64,000 nucleotides of DNA, from NCBI RefSeq assembly GCF_900183975.1, contig NZ_LT853882.1, positions 186,001 through 250,000 of the forward strand, written 5' to 3'. Source of the stretch: Xanthomonas fragariae. Its GTDB lineage: Bacteria; Pseudomonadota; Gammaproteobacteria; Xanthomonadales; Xanthomonadaceae. The notes beneath the pieces were generated by a model. That model was not told the origin of the DNA. It did no database searches and was given only the letters and a program-made list of their open reading frames with translations. A program made the translations under genes and the position numbers. Below are positions 54,101-63,768 of the stretch, one piece after another (the stretch's first letter is position 1; the number at the start of each line of letters is the position of its first letter).

Positions 54101-55606
54101 GTCGCCCCTGAAAAACCCCAACCACCCAACGACCGCAAGGCCTTGATGTCTGCACCGGCGTGCCAAAACTACCGGTGTTCGCTACGCTGAAGGCTGGTTT
54201 CTGGCAATTTTCAGTCATGCGTACACGCCGTCCTGCTGCCGAGCACATGCCTGCCGACGAGTTGTTTCGTTCGCGGCTGGAGAACCAGATCGATCTGCGT
54301 CATCCGCTGGCGCGGCTGAGCCAACGGATGCCGTGGACGGCGTTGGAGCAAGCACTTTCATCGCGCTTGCCGGCCACCCAGGCCGGTGGCGGTCGGCCGG
54401 CATTGCCGGTGCGGCTGATTGCCGGTTTGCTCTACCTCAAACACGCCTACGACCTGTCCGATGAAGCGGTGTGCGAGCGTTGGCTGGAGAATCCGTACTG
54501 GCAGTTCTTCACCGGTGAGGTCGTGTTCCAGACGCGCTTGCCGAGCGATGCCAGCTCGCTGACGCGCTGGCGGCAGCGCCTGGGTGAGGCCGGGATGGAA
54601 GAGCTGCTGGCGCACACCATCAACGCCGCGCATGCGATGCAGGCGGTGGACGCACGCGAGTTGTCGCGGGTGATCGTGGACACCACGGTGCAGGAAAAGG
54701 CGATCGCCTATCCGACCGACAGCCGTTTGCTGGAGGTGGCACGCAAGAAGCTGGTGTTACTGGCCAAGCGGCACGGCATCGGATTGCGGCAGAGCTACGC
54801 GCGGCAAGGCCCGGCCCTGAGCCGCAAGGCAGGTCGGTATGCGCATGCGCGCCAGTTCAAGCGCATGCAGCGCGTGCTGCGACGTCAACGCACAGTGCTG
54901 GGACGGCTCGTGCGCGACATCCAACGCAAACTCGATCAGGTAAACACCGGCGTGCGCGAGCGCATCGCTGTCTGGCTGGAACGTGCGCAACGGCTGTACA
55001 CGCAGCGTCCGAAGGACAAACAAAAACTGTACGCATTGCATGCCCCGGAAGTGGAATGCATCGGCAAGGGCAAGGCGCGTCAAGCGTACGAATTTGGCGT
55101 CAAGGTCGGCATTGCAGTCACCGCCTGCAAGGGATTGGTCGTGGGTGCGCGCAGCTTCCCGGGCAACCCGTACGACGGCGATACCTTGGCCGAGCAGCTG
55201 GAGCAGACACGCGGGTTGCTGCAGGATGTGAGCGTAGAACCGACGGTGGCGATCGTGGACCTGGGCGATCGCGGGCGCGAGGTCGATGGCGTGCAGGTCC
55301 CTGCATCGCGGCAAGGCCAAGACGCTGACGCGACGGCAATGGCGCTGGATCAAGCGACGGCAGGCGGTGGAGCCGGTGATCGGACATCTGAAAGACGACT
55401 GCAGGTTGCGTCGCTGCAGGCTAAAAGGTGCCCAAGGCGATGCGCTGCACGTGCTCGGCTGCGCCGCCGGCTACAACCTGCGCTGGCTGCTGCGCTGGAT
55501 CGCGTTTTTGCGTGCCTGGATGCGGGCGATGAGATGGTCATCCTTGAGCACCGTGCCGCTGTCACCGACGGCACTTGGCGCTTGAAGGGGATTTTTCAGG
55601 GACGAC
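54101..55606 (+). mobile_element. Large IS5-type insertion sequence, copy C
   Basis: 1506-bp element, ends GTCGCCCCTGAAAAACCCC (left) and GTCGTCCCTGAAAAATCCCC (right, reverse complement). Almost identical to copy B and in the same orientation. Its flanks (TAGCCA left, TAGATA right) do not form a convincing target duplication, which suggests that it lies at a recombination or deletion junction rather than at a simple insertion. Confidence 0.9.
54217..55585 (+). pseudogene. DDE transposase of IS copy C, C-terminal frameshift
   Basis: Same organisation as copy B: MRTRRPAAEHMPADELFRSR start, intact N-terminal and first catalytic segments, then an extra C near 55299 after DRGREVDGVQV. The correct C-terminal end (RQAVEPVIGHLKDDCRLRR, last catalytic Glu) is in the following frame to TGA 55585. 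Differences from copy B are a handful of substitutions (for example VIVDTT is preceded by SR rather than SQ). Confidence 0.85.
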
Positions 55607-56236
55607 TAGATAAAAGCCAAAAATTCCGCAGACGTACGAAATACAAAACACAAACGCGTGATCGTTGAATTGAGTGCGCTAATTCTGCCGGTAATGGCGG
55701 GCTCATGTGGCGGTTTTCGCAATAACGCGCGCATGTTAATGGTGGGTGAGGCAGTGGTGTTGTCTGCTGCATGCTTTACCTTGTAGTCGCAGCATCTATG
55801 CAATCATTTGCGTGTTAATTCACTGGCTTTCCGTTCGCCTTTCCGCGCTCTATCGGATGCTTCACAGAATCTGCAATGACGCATGCCACAATAAGGCTAA
55901 TTGAAATCACACTTCTGAGGTAAATTTTGCACGTGACGTGCAAATCGTGATTTCCGCACGGTTCACCATGGCTGCCGATCGTTAGTGTTCTATTTACTTG
56001 GCGGAACACAATTTGTTTCAAAAAAAACGCTGCACACCATTTGCATCTATTGTTGCGTGTCGCCTCGTTTTGCGTCTCCATTGTGCGTTACCACCGTGTA
56101 TTGCCGGCATCCGCTGGCGGTCGACGGTGTTTATTGCCCGCGTTTCAAAGCTAGGTGCTGATCCGGCGTCTCAACTGACCGCATCGCGGTCAAGGCGCGA
56201 CGACGGACTGCGCGCCACACAAGAAGGATGCACGCA
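55607..56236. other. Long AT-richer upstream region of the NRPS gene
   Basis: About 630 bases without a supported gene, clearly lower in GC than neighbouring coding DNA. It contains a perfect palindrome at 55926-55944, an A8 run near 56024, and the ribosome site AGAAGGA at 56222-56228 for the NRPS gene. Long untranslated or regulatory DNA of this composition is typical of horizontally acquired or tightly regulated biosynthetic loci. Confidence 0.55.
55926..55944. promoter_or_regulatory. Perfect palindrome upstream of the NRPS gene, candidate operator
   Basis: TTTGCACGTGACGTGCAAA has 9-bp arms (TTTGCACGT and ACGTGCAAA) around one base. Its size and symmetry suit a dimeric regulator. It is about 290 bases upstream of the NRPS start. 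No regulator in the window can be tied to it; the nearby LysR gene is broken and LysR sites (T-N11-A) do not look like this. Confidence 0.5.
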
Positions 56237-59200
56237 ATGCACACTGACGCCTCTCCCGTGTTTCCCCTGACCAAGGCCCAACGCGGCCTGTGGGTTGGTA
56301 GCAAGCTTTATACCGATAACACCTTGATGTTGTCGGAAGCGCTGGAATTATTCGGCCCGCTCGATCCGCACGTGTTGCTGCGTTCCAGCCTGCGGGTCAC
56401 ACGCGAGTTAGACACATTGCGCCTGTGCATCGCCGAGCAGGGCGGAATGCCTGTGCAGGTTGTCTTGCCTGAGTATCCTGGCACGATGCCCTACTTCAAC
56501 GTGGCCGATGATCCGACGCCGCTTAACGCGGCCGAGCACTGGATAGACGAACAGATCCGCAAGCCTGAGGATTTGCTCAACGGCCCGCTTTGGCACTGCG
56601 CATTGTTCCGTCTTGGGGAGGACCATCATCTGTGGGTGCAATACATGAGCCACTTGGTGATGGATGGCTACACTACGGCTATGGTGGCGCAGCGCTTGGC
56701 GGTGCTTTACAGTGCCGACCTTGCCGGGACTGAGCCAGATGCTGCCGATTATGCCAGTGCGACTGAATTGGTTGCCTTGGAGCAGCAGTATCGCGACTCG
56801 GATCGCTATCAGCGCGATGGTGCGTATTGGATGCAGCAACTTGCCGATCTGCCACCGCCTGCAACCCTTGCACGGCTGAGCAATTATGAAATGGCCGGCT
56901 CGTTGCGCGGGACTGGGGAGTTCTCTGCGCGCCAGATGCTGGAATTGCGTGGGTTAGGCAAGCGCTACGCCGTCAGCTTGCCGCAGATGCTGATTGCGTT
57001 AGTGGCTGCGTACTACTACCGCAATACCGGAGCCGAAGACCTGGTATTTGCGATGCCGGTGAGCGCGCGTATCAATGCGCGTTATCGGAAAACACCAGGA
57101 ATGGTGGCCAATGTGGTCTACATCCGCTTGAAGATGCAGCCAGAGCAGCCGATTTACGCACTGTTCACGCAGGTCTCTTCGGTGGTCAAGCATGCATTGC
57201 GCCATCAGCAATACCGTTTCGAGGATGTGCGTCGCGACATGGGAATTTTCGGTGGAGAGCAGAAGATTGCGCGTCTTGCAGTCAATATCGAGGCCTTCGA
57301 CTACACCTTGCGCTTCGGCGATGCGTACGCGGTGCCGCATAACCTATCCAACGGCCCTGCCGATGACCTGACCATTTTCTGCTATGAGCGTGGCGATGGC
57401 GCTGCGCTGCGCTTCGATCTGGATGCCAATCCGGCGTTGTACGACAGCGACGAGCTGGCCGAACACTGCCGCCGTCTGACCCATCTGGCCGATGCGGTGC
57501 TGGCCGATCCAGAATGCGCACTAGGCGAGGTCGACGTACTGGGCGATGCGGAACGTCAGCGTCTGCTGTACACCTGGAACAACACCGCTGGGCCGTTGCC
57601 GGAACCGGCCACGCTGTTGCACGGCATGCTGGAGCGCGCCGAGCTGATGCCGGCTGCAGTGGTGGTGCAATACGACAACCGTACGCTGGATTACGACACC
57701 CTGTGCGAACTGGCCTCGCGCATCGCCGCGCAATGGGTGGCCGATGGCGTACGCCCCGGCGATGTGGTCGCGATCGCGTTGCCGCGCAGCGAGCAATTGC
57801 TGGTGGCGTTGCTGGCGGTGATGTGGAGCGGGGCGGCGTATCTGCCGCTGGACCCGGAGAGCCCGGCAGCACGCAACCGGCATATGCTCAGCGATTCCGG
57901 TGCCATTGCGCTGGTGTGCGAGCCGGCATTGTGCGAGCGCTATCTGCTCGGCGGCATGGTCTGGCTGGATCCGCGTCCGGCAGTGTTGCCGGCGGCGATC
58001 GCGCCGCTCGCCACCCCCGACGGCACCGCCTACGTGTTGTACACCTCCGGTTCGACCGGCGCGCCCAAGGGCGTGGAGATCAGCCATCGCAACCTGTTCA
58101 ACTTTCTGCATGCGATGGCCCAAGAGCTGGCGCTGCGGCCGCGCGACCGCGTGTTGGCGGTCACCACCATCACCTTCGATATCGCCGGGCTGGAGTTGTA
58201 TCTGCCGTTGCTGGTGGGCGCGCGCGTAGTCATCGCGCCAGCGGGCATCACCCATGATCCACCTAGCCTGTCGCGTTTGATCGCACATGAGAAGATAAGC
58301 GTGGTGCAGGCCACCCCGTCGCTGTGGCGCATCCTGCTCGCTAACCAGAATCTGGCGCTGGACAGCATCCACGCGTTGGTCGGCGGCGAAGTCCTGGTGC
58401 CGAAACTGGCGGCCCAGTTGCTGAGCCGGGCAGGGCGCCTGACCCAGTTGTACGGGCCGACCGAAACCACGATCTGGTCGACCATTATGCCGTTGCAGCT
58501 GACCGATGCGGCGGCACCGCCGATCGGCAGGCCGCTGCTCAACACGCGCGTCTACGTGCTCGATGCGCAGCTGCAACCGTTGCCGACAGGCGCGGTAGGC
58601 GAGTTGTACATCGGCGGCGCAGGCGTGGCCAAGGGCTATCGCGGCAAGCGCCAGCTCACCAGCGAACGCTTCCTGCGCGACCCGTTCGCGGGCGACGGCA
58701 GCAGCATGTACCGCACTGGCGACCGCGTGCGTCAGCGCAGCGACGGGCTGTTGGAATTCATCGGCCGCGCAGATGCGCAATTGAAGATCCGCGGCCACCG
58801 CGTGGAGCCGGCCGAAATCGAGAACGCCCTGTTGCAGCATTCGCAGGTGGCGCAGGCGGTGGTGGTCGGCCACAGCGATGGCGACAACAACGCGCTGCAG
58901 CTGGTGGCGTACGTGGTGGGCAAGCACGGCAACACGCCATCGACCGAGCTGCTGCGCGCGCATCTGCAGCAGCACCTGCCGGCGTCGACGATTCCCACTT
59001 TGTGGGTGCCGTTGCCGGCCTTGCCGTTGACATCCAATGGCAAATTGGATCGCCGCGCATTACCGGCACCGGGCGCCTTGCCGCGCCGTGCGCGCGTTGC
59101 CCCGCGCGATGCACTCGAACACCAACTGGCCGCGCTGTTGCAGGAGATGTTGGGCATCGAGGTGGTGGGCGTGGACGACAACTTCTTCGACCTCGGCGGC

Positions 59201-60223
59201 GACTCGCTGCATGCAGCGCAAATGATTGCGCGTTTCCCGCAGATTTTCGGTGTCGAACTGCCGCTGGGCACGCTGTTCAACGCCCCGACCATTGCTGGCC
59301 TGGCCGAGGCGATCAAGCACAGGACGCAGGTCACTAACGATCCATTGAGCGTGCTGCTGCAACTGCGTGCAGGCACTGCCGGCACCACGCCGCTGTTCTG
59401 CATCCATCCGGTGTTCGGCCTGGGCTGGTCGTATCTCACCTTGCTCGGCCAGCTGGACCCGCAGTGGCCGGTGTATGCGCTGCAGTCGCCCGCCTTGAGC
59501 GACTCGCAGCATCGCCCGGAGAGCATCGAGGCGATCGCCCGCGATTACCTGGCGCGCCTGCGCACGGTGCAGCCGCATGGGCCGTATCGGTTGATCGGCT
59601 GGTCGCTGGGCGGCCTGATCGCCCACGCCATCACTGCCGAACTGCATGCGCTTGGCGAAGAAGTCGAACTGCTGGCGATGCTCGACAGCTACCCGTATCT
59701 GGAACAGGCCGCGTCGCTGCCGGAGGCCGAAAGCGTGCGCGCCTCGGTGCATGCGCTGGGCCTGACCCTGGCCCACGACCAACCGATGCCGACCACGGTG
59801 GCCGAGCTGGCCAGCCTGCTGTGCGATCACTATGGGCTGACCGACGTGCCGGCGGTGCGCCAGCTGCTCGAGCAACGCCCCACGCTGCTGGAAGATATGG
59901 GTGAGGCCACCCAACATCACCTGCAGCTGGCACGGGGTCACCGGCCCAAACCGCTGGATCAGGATGTGTTGTTCGTCGAAGCGGGCGTGCGCATGACCTC
60001 CGGCGGAGACGAGGCGGTGTGGGTGGACTACCGGCCGCAGGCTTGGTCCCCATACGTGCGCAACCTGCACTTACACGCCCTGGACTGCGACCACCATTCG
60101 ATGCTCTCGCCCGCGCACTCGGCCACGCTCAGTACGTTGCTGCATGCAGCTACCGCGCAAGCCCGGCAACAACGCAACGGCAGCATCGCCACAGCCAGCG
60201 ACGGGGTGGCCGAATATGCCTGA
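56237..60223 (+). CDS. Single-module nonribosomal peptide synthetase (C-A-T-TE)
   Basis: 1328 residues in EntF-like order. Condensation domain about 1-440, with active motif SHLVMDG near residue 137 (first His of HHxxxDG replaced by Ser, second kept). Adenylation about 455-940: YVLYTSGSTGAPKGVEISHR, QLYGPTETTIWS, YRTGDRV, KIRGHRVEPAEIE, NGKLDRRALP. Reading the specificity pocket by eye gives D-I-L-Q-V-G-L-I-W-K, close to glycine codes. Carrier domain DNFFDLGGDSLHAAQ near 988; thioesterase with GWSLGG near 1121 and late His in CDHHSM. ATG 56237 has AGAAGGA 8 bases upstream. It overlaps the glycosyltransferase start by 8 bp. Confidence 0.92.
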   Translation: MHTDASPVFPLTKAQRGLWVGSKLYTDNTLMLSEALELFGPLDPHVLLRSSLRVTRELDTLRLCIAEQGGMPVQVVLPEYPGTMPYFNVADDPTPLNAAEHWIDEQIRKPEDLLNGPLWHCALFRLGEDHHLWVQYMSHLVMDGYTTAMVAQRLAVLYSADLAGTEPDAADYASATELVALEQQYRDSDRYQRDGAYWMQQLADLPPPATLARLSNYEMAGSLRGTGEFSARQMLELRGLGKRYAVSLPQMLIALVAAYYYRNTGAEDLVFAMPVSARINARYRKTPGMVANVVYIRLKMQPEQPIYALFTQVSSVVKHALRHQQYRFEDVRRDMGIFGGEQKIARLAVNIEAFDYTLRFGDAYAVPHNLSNGPADDLTIFCYERGDGAALRFDLDANPALYDSDELAEHCRRLTHLADAVLADPECALGEVDVLGDAERQRLLYTWNNTAGPLPEPATLLHGMLERAELMPAAVVVQYDNRTLDYDTLCELASRIAAQWVADGVRPGDVVAIALPRSEQLLVALLAVMWSGAAYLPLDPESPAARNRHMLSDSGAIALVCEPALCERYLLGGMVWLDPRPAVLPAAIAPLATPDGTAYVLYTSGSTGAPKGVEISHRNLFNFLHAMAQELALRPRDRVLAVTTITFDIAGLELYLPLLVGARVVIAPAGITHDPPSLSRLIAHEKISVVQATPSLWRILLANQNLALDSIHALVGGEVLVPKLAAQLLSRAGRLTQLYGPTETTIWSTIMPLQLTDAAAPPIGRPLLNTRVYVLDAQLQPLPTGAVGELYIGGAGVAKGYRGKRQLTSERFLRDPFAGDGSSMYRTGDRVRQRSDGLLEFIGRADAQLKIRGHRVEPAEIENALLQHSQVAQAVVVGHSDGDNNALQLVAYVVGKHGNTPSTELLRAHLQQHLPASTIPTLWVPLPALPLTSNGKLDRRALPAPGALPRRARVAPRDALEHQLAALLQEMLGIEVVGVDDNFFDLGGDSLHAAQMIARFPQIFGVELPLGTLFNAPTIAGLAEAIKHRTQVTNDPLSVLLQLRAGTAGTTPLFCIHPVFGLGWSYLTLLGQLDPQWPVYALQSPALSDSQHRPESIEAIARDYLARLRTVQPHGPYRLIGWSLGGLIAHAITAELHALGEEVELLAMLDSYPYLEQAASLPEAESVRASVHALGLTLAHDQPMPTTVAELASLLCDHYGLTDVPAVRQLLEQRPTLLEDMGEATQHHLQLARGHRPKPLDQDVLFVEAGVRMTSGGDEAVWVDYRPQAWSPYVRNLHLHALDCDHHSMLSPAHSATLSTLLHAATAQARQQRNGSIATASDGVAEYA

Positions 60224-61562
60224 GTCCATCTCCAGCCCGTCACCCAACCGCCCGGTGGTGATTGCCGTCCTGGGCACACAAGGCGATGTGCGGCCGATCG
60301 TCGCCTTGGGCCGCGGCCTGCAGGAGCGCGGGTATCCGGTGCGGGTACTGACCAGCAGCAATTTCGAAGCGCTGATCCGCGCCAACGGGCTGGAATTTTT
60401 TCCCCTCAGCGGCGATCACTGGAAACTGCTGCAGGGCAATCCGGAAGTGGCCAATATGCATGGTTCCCGGCGGGCAGTCTGGAATATCTGGCGCACGCAC
60501 TTGCTGATGTGGGCGCGCGACTGGGCCGCGCAGGGCCGTGCAGCCTGCGCGGATGCAGGGTTGATTGTCGGCGTAGGCAGTGTGAGTTTCCTGGCGCATA
60601 GCCTGGGTCAGGCCTATGGCGTGCCGATGGTGTTCGCGCATTTGCAGCCGCTAACTGTCTCGCGCCATCTGCCATCGATGGTGGCACCCAACCTGCGCCT
60701 GCCCGGACTGGTAAGCGCGGCCTTGCAGCACATGGCCCGCTTTGCCTGCTGGTATCTGATACGTCCAGTGCTCAACGAGCTCGTGCGCCCGGCACTTGGC
60801 TTAACGGCATATCCGTGGAATGGCCCCGATCGCAGCGCGATGCGGGTGCTGTACGGCTACAGCGCGCACTTATGCCCGCGTCCGCCGGATTGGCCGAAGA
60901 GCGTACAGATCTGCGGCTTCTGGCAACTGCCGCAGCCGCAGTGGCAACCGCCGGCTGCGTTGCAGGCGTTCCTGAAGGCCGGGCCGCCGCCGCTGTATAT
61001 CGGCTTCGGCAGCATGACCAGCAGCGATTCGGCGCAGCTCACTGCAACAGTCAAGGCAGCGGTGCGTTTGACCGGTCAACGTGCGTTGCTGGCCAGTGGC
61101 TGGGGCGGCCTGGCGGCCGGAGAGGCCGCTGCCGACGACGACGCGGAGCGTTTCTTCCACCTGGAACAGGCGCCGCATGACTGGTTGTTTCCGCGCGTGG
61201 CCGCGGCCGTGCATCACGGCGGTGCCGGCACCACCGGTGCGGCGCTGGTGGCGGGTGTTCCATCGGTGGTGCTGCCGTTTGGCTACGACCAACCGTTCTG
61301 GGCGCATTGCCTGGCCCAGCGCGGCGTCGCGCCCCCGGCGCTTGAAAGGGCGGGGCTGCAGCCGGAAACCTTGGCCGATGCCATGCGCCAGGCCAGCGCG
61401 CCGGCCATGCGTGCAGCGGCACGCGCGCTGGGCCAGCGCATCGCCGAGGAAGACGGGGTGAGCCGGGCGGTGGATCAACTGGAAGCCTGGCGCTTGCTGG
61501 AGCCGGCCGTGGCGGTGACGCCGGTCGCACGGATCGAGCAGCACGCCATCGCGATGGGATGA
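60216..61562 (+). CDS. GT1-type glycosyltransferase (UGT/MGT family)
   Basis: 448 residues. N-terminal Rossmann start VVIAVLGTQGDVRPIVALGR with the family's GTQGD; C-terminal nucleotide-sugar site IGFGSMTSSDSAQLTATVK, LEQAPHDWLFPRVAAAVHHG, GGAGTTGAALVAGVPSVVLP and FGYDQPFWAHCL. This is the group of bacterial lipid, macrolide and sterol glycosyltransferases. ATG 60216 lies within the last codons of the NRPS gene, so translation is coupled. Its acceptor is probably the NRPS product, by context. Confidence 0.9.
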   Translation: MPESISSPSPNRPVVIAVLGTQGDVRPIVALGRGLQERGYPVRVLTSSNFEALIRANGLEFFPLSGDHWKLLQGNPEVANMHGSRRAVWNIWRTHLLMWARDWAAQGRAACADAGLIVGVGSVSFLAHSLGQAYGVPMVFAHLQPLTVSRHLPSMVAPNLRLPGLVSAALQHMARFACWYLIRPVLNELVRPALGLTAYPWNGPDRSAMRVLYGYSAHLCPRPPDWPKSVQICGFWQLPQPQWQPPAALQAFLKAGPPPLYIGFGSMTSSDSAQLTATVKAAVRLTGQRALLASGWGGLAAGEAAADDDAERFFHLEQAPHDWLFPRVAAAVHHGGAGTTGAALVAGVPSVVLPFGYDQPFWAHCLAQRGVAPPALERAGLQPETLADAMRQASAPAMRAAARALGQRIAEEDGVSRAVDQLEAWRLLEPAVAVTPVARIEQHAIAMG

Positions 61563-61636
61563 GCTGTGCTGGCGGCCCGCTGCGTCGATGCGCGAGTGGT
61601 CGCAGCACCTCAGTGGCGCATGCAGACCAACAGCGG

Positions 61637-61669
61637 GGTCTGCGCGGCGGGCTAACTGCCGCGCAGACC
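61637..61669 (+). terminator. Hairpin after the NRPS-glycosyltransferase operon
   Basis: Perfect 12-bp inverted repeat GGTCTGCGCGGC / GCCGCGCAGACC with a 9-base loop, 75 bases after the glycosyltransferase stop. It also lies 100 bases beyond the end of the LysR remnant on the other strand, so it could serve both. There is no T-run. Confidence 0.6.
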
Positions 61670-61770
61670 GCCTGTGAGCCATTAGTCATCAGCCATTAGC
61701 CAGCAATCGTTATTCGGGATCGCGCTGAGAGGCGCCTGCGGCGAGGCGACCGGCCTGCTGGGCGCTGCCG

Positions 61771-62680
61771 CTACGTCGATTCGGCGTAGGCCGCATGCGC
61801 CTCGTGCAGGCGCTGGCCGAGGATCTCCGCCAGCCGTGCCACCGCGGGTGCAGGAATGGCCTCGGCGCGATGCAGGCTCAGCCCCAGCGCGGGCAGCGTC
61901 GGCAAGCCGGCATGCCTGTGCGGCAGCAATATCAGCGCGTCGGGCAGACCGGCCGGGGTGCGCAGGGTCAGTCCCAGTCCTGCGCTCACCGTAGCCCAGA
62001 TGCCGGCCAGGCTGGTGCTGGTGAAGGCGATGCGCCAGGGGATGCCGGCGCGGTCCAGCGCGGTGGTCGCAACAGTGCGCAGCAGACAGGGCGCGTCCAG
62101 CATCACCAGCGGCAAGGGGGTCTTGCCCGTCCATTCCAGCGGCTCCAGTGCAGGCGCAGCGGCAGCGGCGATCCAGTGGACCGGCCACGATGGCTGGGAG
62201 CGTGAGTGCGCCGATGCGATGCCGGCGTCCCATGCCAGCGCCAGATCCAGCTGGCCGGTGCCGACCCGTTCCAGCAGGTCCTGATGGCGTGCCAGGCGCA
62301 CGTCGATCTGGGCCCTGGGGTGGGCCCTGGCGAAGCGCCCGAGGACATCGGGCAGCATGCGTTCGCCGAAATCCTCCTGCAGCCCCAGTCGCACCGTTCC
62401 CTCCAGCGCGCGGCCATGCAACGCGAGCGCCGCCTCGTCATTGAGCGCCAGCAGGCGACGGGCGTAAGCCAGCAGCGTCTCGCCGGCCTCGGTCAGGGCC
62501 AACCCGCGTCCTTGCCTGCGCAGCAGCACCTGGCCGGCCTGATCTTCGAGCTTCTTCAGTTGCGCACTGATGGCCGACGTGGAGCGGCCATGGCGCTCGG
62601 CTGCCTTGGCGAAGCTGCCCCAACTCCATGCCGGCCACAAAGCTGCGCAGCGCATCGAGGTCGTAGGTGACGCGGCGCAT
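61771..62680 (-). pseudogene. LysR-type regulator, frameshifted in the DNA-binding domain
   Basis: About 300 residues when repaired. The proper start (MRRVTYDLDALRSFVAGMEL) is in one frame; one base later the rest (SFAKAAERHGRSTSAISAQL onward, substrate domain LGLQEDFGERMLPDVLGRFA) is in another. The run of four C at 62618-62621 (G on the coding strand) has one base too many: TTGGGGCAGC in place of TTGGGCAGC. The break falls in the helix-turn-helix, so function is probably lost. It is divergent from the CMD-family gene it would be expected to regulate. Confidence 0.85.
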
Positions 62681-62785
62681 CGGATCATCCTGTTTTTGCG
62701 AATGGTCGGTTCGATTGTTTCCGATTTTAAGAACCATCATCGGTCGCTAGGCTTACACGGTCAATCCAGCGCAGTGAGCCCCCAG

Positions 62786-63106
62786 ATGTCCGATTCCCCC
62801 GCACCTGGGCTGGCCCAGTTCGGCGACATCGCGCCGAAATTCGCCCAGCTCACCGATGAGGTGCTGTTCGCCGATCTCTGGCAGCGCGCCGGCCTGTCGC
62901 CGCGCGAGCGCAGCCTGGCCACGGTGGCGGCACTGGTCGCGCTGTCGCGGCTGGAATAACTGCCGTTCCATCTGCGCCGCGCCTTGGACAACGGGCTGAA
63001 GCGCGAGGAACTGGCCGAGACGATCACCCACCTGGCGTTCTACGCCGGCTGGCCGTGCGCCGCCTCGGCGTTGACGCTGTTGCGTGCAGCTGCGCCGTCG
63101 GCATGA
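62786..63106 (+). pseudogene. Carboxymuconolactone decarboxylase family gene with nonsense mutation
   Basis: Reading MSDSPAPGLAQFGDIAPKFA ... SLATVAALVALSRLE, then TAA at 62957-62959, then LPFHLRRALDNGLKREELAE, THLAFYAGWPCAASALTLLR to TGA 63104. A single C to T change (CAA to TAA) explains the break, since the frame is intact on both sides and Gln is usual at that position. The catalytic-type Cys of this family is not obvious here. Divergent from the LysR gene. Confidence 0.85.
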
Positions 63107-63229
63107 GCGTTGACCGACGTTGCCCGAGCGCGTCGAACCGCACGACACGCCGCACGTCGTGGGCCCCTGTTCGGCCGCCGCGCAGTCGGTGTTTCTCAAC
63201 GCCCCAAGCGCGGTCCACATGACGTCGCG

Positions 63230-63350
63230 CGCACGCGTCAGCCGGGTGCGCAAGACGCATCAACCGCGGTGTTTGAGCGGTCGCTGCCGCGCCGGGCACC
63301 GGTCGCCTGACGGTGAGCGCAGTCGTGCCTCGCTCTCAACCCAACCGATT
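63230..63350. repeat. Degenerate third MITE-like copy
   Basis: Stretches such as CATCAACCGCGG, CCGGGCACCGGTCGC and CGGTGAGCGCAGTCGT align in order with copy 1 and copy 2 (inner part and right end), but the terminal repeats are decayed and no flanking duplication is visible. It lies between the CMD-family and tautomerase pseudogenes. Called from several short matches in the same order, so moderate confidence only. Confidence 0.4.
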
Positions 63351-63368
63351 TCCACCAGGAGAATTCCT

Positions 63369-63768
63369 ATGCCGTATGCCCGCATCTCGCTGCACCTTGG
63401 TCGCCCGCCCGCGTATCTGCACGCGTTGTCCGACAGCCTCTATCAGGCCATGCACGCAGTGTTCGAAGTGCCGGCCGGCGACTGCTTTCAGGTCATCCAC
63501 CAGCTCGATCCGGGTGAGCTGATCTTCGACCGTCATTACCTGGGGCGGGCCACGCTCCGATAAGTTCGTTCTGATCCACATCACTGCCGGACGGCCGCGC
63601 GATGCGGCTACCAAGCGCGCGTTCTATGCCGACCTGGTCGCACGGTTGGCGAACGCGCCCGGCATTGCGCCGGAAGACGTCATGGTGGTCATCACCACCA
63701 CTGACGCGCAGGACTGGTCGTTCGGCGGCGGGCGCGCCGGCATTACCGCTGCGGCAGCCGATGCCTGA
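63369..63768 (+). pseudogene. Tautomerase family gene, frameshifted
   Basis: Starts MPYARISLHLGRPPAYLHAL with Pro-2 (the catalytic Pro-1 after Met removal) and continues VPAGDCFQVIHQLDPGELIF, DRHYLG. A run of four G at 63542-63545 has one base too many; in the next frame the protein continues PRSDKFVLIHITAGRPRDAA, KRAFYADLVARLANAPGIAP, VMVVITTTDAQDWSFGGGRA. Repaired length is about 132 residues, as in the 4-oxalocrotonate-tautomerase-like family. An AGGAGAATTC ribosome site precedes ATG 63369. Confidence 0.85.
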
